DNA from: Yponomeuta sedellus | Lineage: Eukaryota; Arthropoda; Insecta; Lepidoptera; Yponomeutidae | Length of the DNA stretch: 64,000 bases | Reading direction: 5' to 3' | NCBI GenBank assembly: GCA_934045075.1 | Contig: OW203726.1 | Span: 4,907,535 to 4,971,534 of the forward strand | The notes under the pieces: model-generated | Database searches by the model: none | What the model saw: only the letters and a program-made list of their open reading frames with translations | What the model was told of the DNA's origin: nothing | Position numbers and translations under genes: made by a program | In this document: piece after piece, positions 62,446 through 64,000 of the stretch | Position numbering within the stretch: the first letter of the stretch is position 1 | Layout: each line of letters begins with the position of its first letter

Positions 62446-62643
62446 AGGATACTTTTACTCTGCAAGTTTCGCGGCTGTGTTGTCCCAAACCAGAGGATTT
62501 AGGTTAGGCACTTACCTCTAAGGGGTGTGTCTGTCGTTATCTTACAATGCCGATTGGGAATAGGTGTAAGTGTTGCTGACTAACTGTCGGATCCCGCACA
62601 ACTTAAAATAGGATAAGAAGAGAGCGAGAAATTGTATCCTTAC
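62446..62643. other. no recognisable gene or repeat
   Basis: Nothing supported was seen. Confidence 0.35.
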
Positions 62644-62955
62644 TAGCTGGTGCCCGCGTCTTCGTTAGTATTTATTTAGTATTTCGAGTAGCGTGGCGTA
62701 GAAATGGTTTTGGCAGCGCAGTTTTGGCAGCGCACGCCAGAATAGCTCGCAGATAATAGTTTTTTTCCTACTCACTTGACACTTATCGTCATATTTTAGT
62801 AGACAATAGCTTATGTGGTATTCTAATGTATAAGCTATATTATTGTAAAGTTTCATTACAATCCATTCGGTAGTTTTTACGTGAAAGAGTGTATAACAAC
62901 AACCATCCATCTATACTTACAAATTTTCGCGTTATTAATATCAGTAGGATAGGAT
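62644..62955 (+). repeat. dispersed repeat CTAGCTGGTGCCCGCG...
   Basis: ACTAGCTGGTGCCCGCGTCTT at the left and TTACAATCCATTCGGTAGTTT, ACGTGAAAGAGTGTATAACA, CATCCATCTATACTTACAAA at the right are hallmarks of a non-coding repeat that I associate with many lepidopteran genomes. The superfamily is not assigned. Confidence 0.55.
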
Positions 62956-63313
62956 AGAGATCGTTTCTAATATGTATCCTGACTTTGTATCTTTTAATCA
63001 AGGTAAACATCGAGCAGGGCTCTTTTGAGATTTTATTTCCTATCTCCTTTATGATCAAGATCGTGGAATTTAGCACCTCTGAGTGAGCATGAGTGTTTTA
63101 GAATGGGATAGGCCATTCTATCGCTTTGCCTCGTAGCGTCTCGTTCGCACTCAGTTATAATAAATACCGACTTATAAGAATAATTAGGCAATTCTTTGCC
63201 TCGTCCGTTGAGATAGATAAAACATCCAAAGTGAGTATCATCTCGATCTTTCTGATCAACATCTGTGCTATAGAACTGTTACTTAAAAAAATGACGCTGG
63301 ATAACTATTAGTA
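62956..63313. other. no recognisable gene or repeat
   Basis: TTTGCCTCGTAGCGTCTCGT and TTTGCCTCGTCCGTTGAGAT are a loosely repeated phrase at about 63126 and 63196. No domain in the small open frames. Confidence 0.35.
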
Positions 63314-63480
63314 ACTAGCTGACCCAGCAAACTTCGTACTGCCTATCATCGATTCTTTAATTTTTAATTTTTTTTCACCGTAAGAACCACCCACGTACTT
63401 CAAGGACTATTCTAAAAAAAGAATTAACGAAATCTGTTCAGCTGCTCTCGAGATCTGCGCTTACCATTCATTTTTATATT
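63314..63480 (-). repeat. dispersed repeat CTAGCTGACCCAGCAAACTTC...
   Basis: CTAGCTGACCCAGCAAACTT and GTACTGCCTATCATCGATTC at the left, CGTACTTCAAGGACTATTCT and ATCTGTTCAGCTGCTCTCGA at the right. The right half is the reverse complement of 50331-50415. Confidence 0.6.
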
Positions 63481-63689
63481 ATAGAGAATATATAGACGGC
63501 ACTATTGTATGAGCGAGAGGCAAATAGCTATCAAGTCCCTTTCTTTATCTGACAGTGTTAGCTCATGTCGAATGGAAAGGTCAATGTGCCGTGGACCCTT
63601 TTCGGCCCTTTCACCAATAGGTACGTACCGTATCTCATATATGTCGAATTGGTATGTTGCTGTAATTTATGTATGCTACTGTATTCTCT

Positions 63690-63695
63690 ACGTTA

Positions 63696-63729
<34 letters not shown>

Positions 63730-63815
63730 ACGTTTATTGCACATAAGTAAAAAAATACAATGGCAATGTGGCGGACTTAATGCTATAAGCATTTTCTACC
63801 AGTCAACCACAGATG
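63690..63815 (-). repeat. LINE-type tail K with (TTA)n tract
   Basis: (ATT)n at about 63697-63727, ATACGTTTATTGCACATAAG, ATGTGGCGGACTTAATGC, TATAAGCATTTTCTACCAGT, CAACC. Antisense of the family; a well-preserved copy. Confidence 0.7.
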
Positions 63816-64000
63816 GTGCAAGATATTAAATGGTAGGCATTCGAAACAAAACGGAAGAGAAACTTAGTTAAAATTAGATGAGCTGAGCTCTTATAAGCTC
63901 TTAATATGTAATACTTTGAATACCGTAAGTGCCATACTGCATATTTACCATACGTATGTGAAATTACTATGTTTCTATCGTTTATCAACAACAGGCGCGG

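Noticed and set aside
63509..63829. Frame with a run of leucines as a membrane protein
   Set aside because: The leucine/isoleucine run is the translated (TTA)n tract of a K-type tail.

Overview
The window looks like a gene-poor, AT-rich stretch of an insect nuclear genome, most likely a moth or butterfly. I recognise no host protein-coding gene. Almost everything identifiable is transposable-element sequence: tRNA-derived and 5S-rRNA-derived short retroposons, 3' ends of non-LTR retrotransposons, fold-back and inverted-repeat elements, and one intact Ty3/Gypsy-type retroelement. The lepidopteran assignment is an inference from repeat types I associate with that order. Examples are RTE-like 3' ends with GAAGAA tails, SINE tails carrying GGAAAACATCGTGAGGAAAC, and the hairpin motif AGGGTTCCGTACC...ACGGAACCC.

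The centrepiece is the element at 11957-16201 on the minus strand. It has a single uninterrupted 1345-residue Gag-Pol reading frame: Gag, two zinc knuckles, protease, reverse transcriptase, RNase H and a D,D35E integrase. It is bounded by two 100% identical 102-bp repeats that are INVERTED, not direct as in an LTR retrotransposon. A perfect 5-bp target-site duplication (ATAGT) lies immediately outside both repeats, so the inverted-ended structure appears to have integrated as a unit. The 5' end keeps a normal-looking tRNA-Ser primer-binding site. The 3' end lacks an obvious polypurine tract and a sense-strand AATAAA, and the Gag-Pol stop codon lies inside the 3' inverted repeat. This is the best candidate for an undescribed system.

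Layout. 1-11.9 kb: SINE and LINE debris with several tandem duplications (750-1105, 2841-3110, 9051-9795). 12-16.2 kb: the Gypsy-like element. 16.2-33 kb: sparse SINEs, LINE fragments, a long fold-back at 23.4-23.8 kb, and a cluster of three palindromes beside a broken reverse transcriptase at 27.7-28.4 kb. 32.9-33.9 kb: a decayed PIF/Harbinger transposon. 34-49 kb: 5S-derived SINEs, a 47-bp minisatellite, a strong hairpin, a hAT-like MITE inside a SINE, and three copies of one MITE. 50-51.3 kb: a 311-bp tandem array built around a tRNA-like SINE. 52-64 kb: more SINEs, including a fold-back SINE with a 16-bp target-site duplication and a local duplication dated by a later SINE insertion.

Apart from the Gypsy-like element nothing appears coding-competent. 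The short open frames elsewhere fall in repeats or lack recognisable domains. Repeat boundaries were read by eye and are usually good to a few bases where target-site duplications are stated, and to about 10-20 bases otherwise. Family letters (A, B, C ...) are local labels for this window only.
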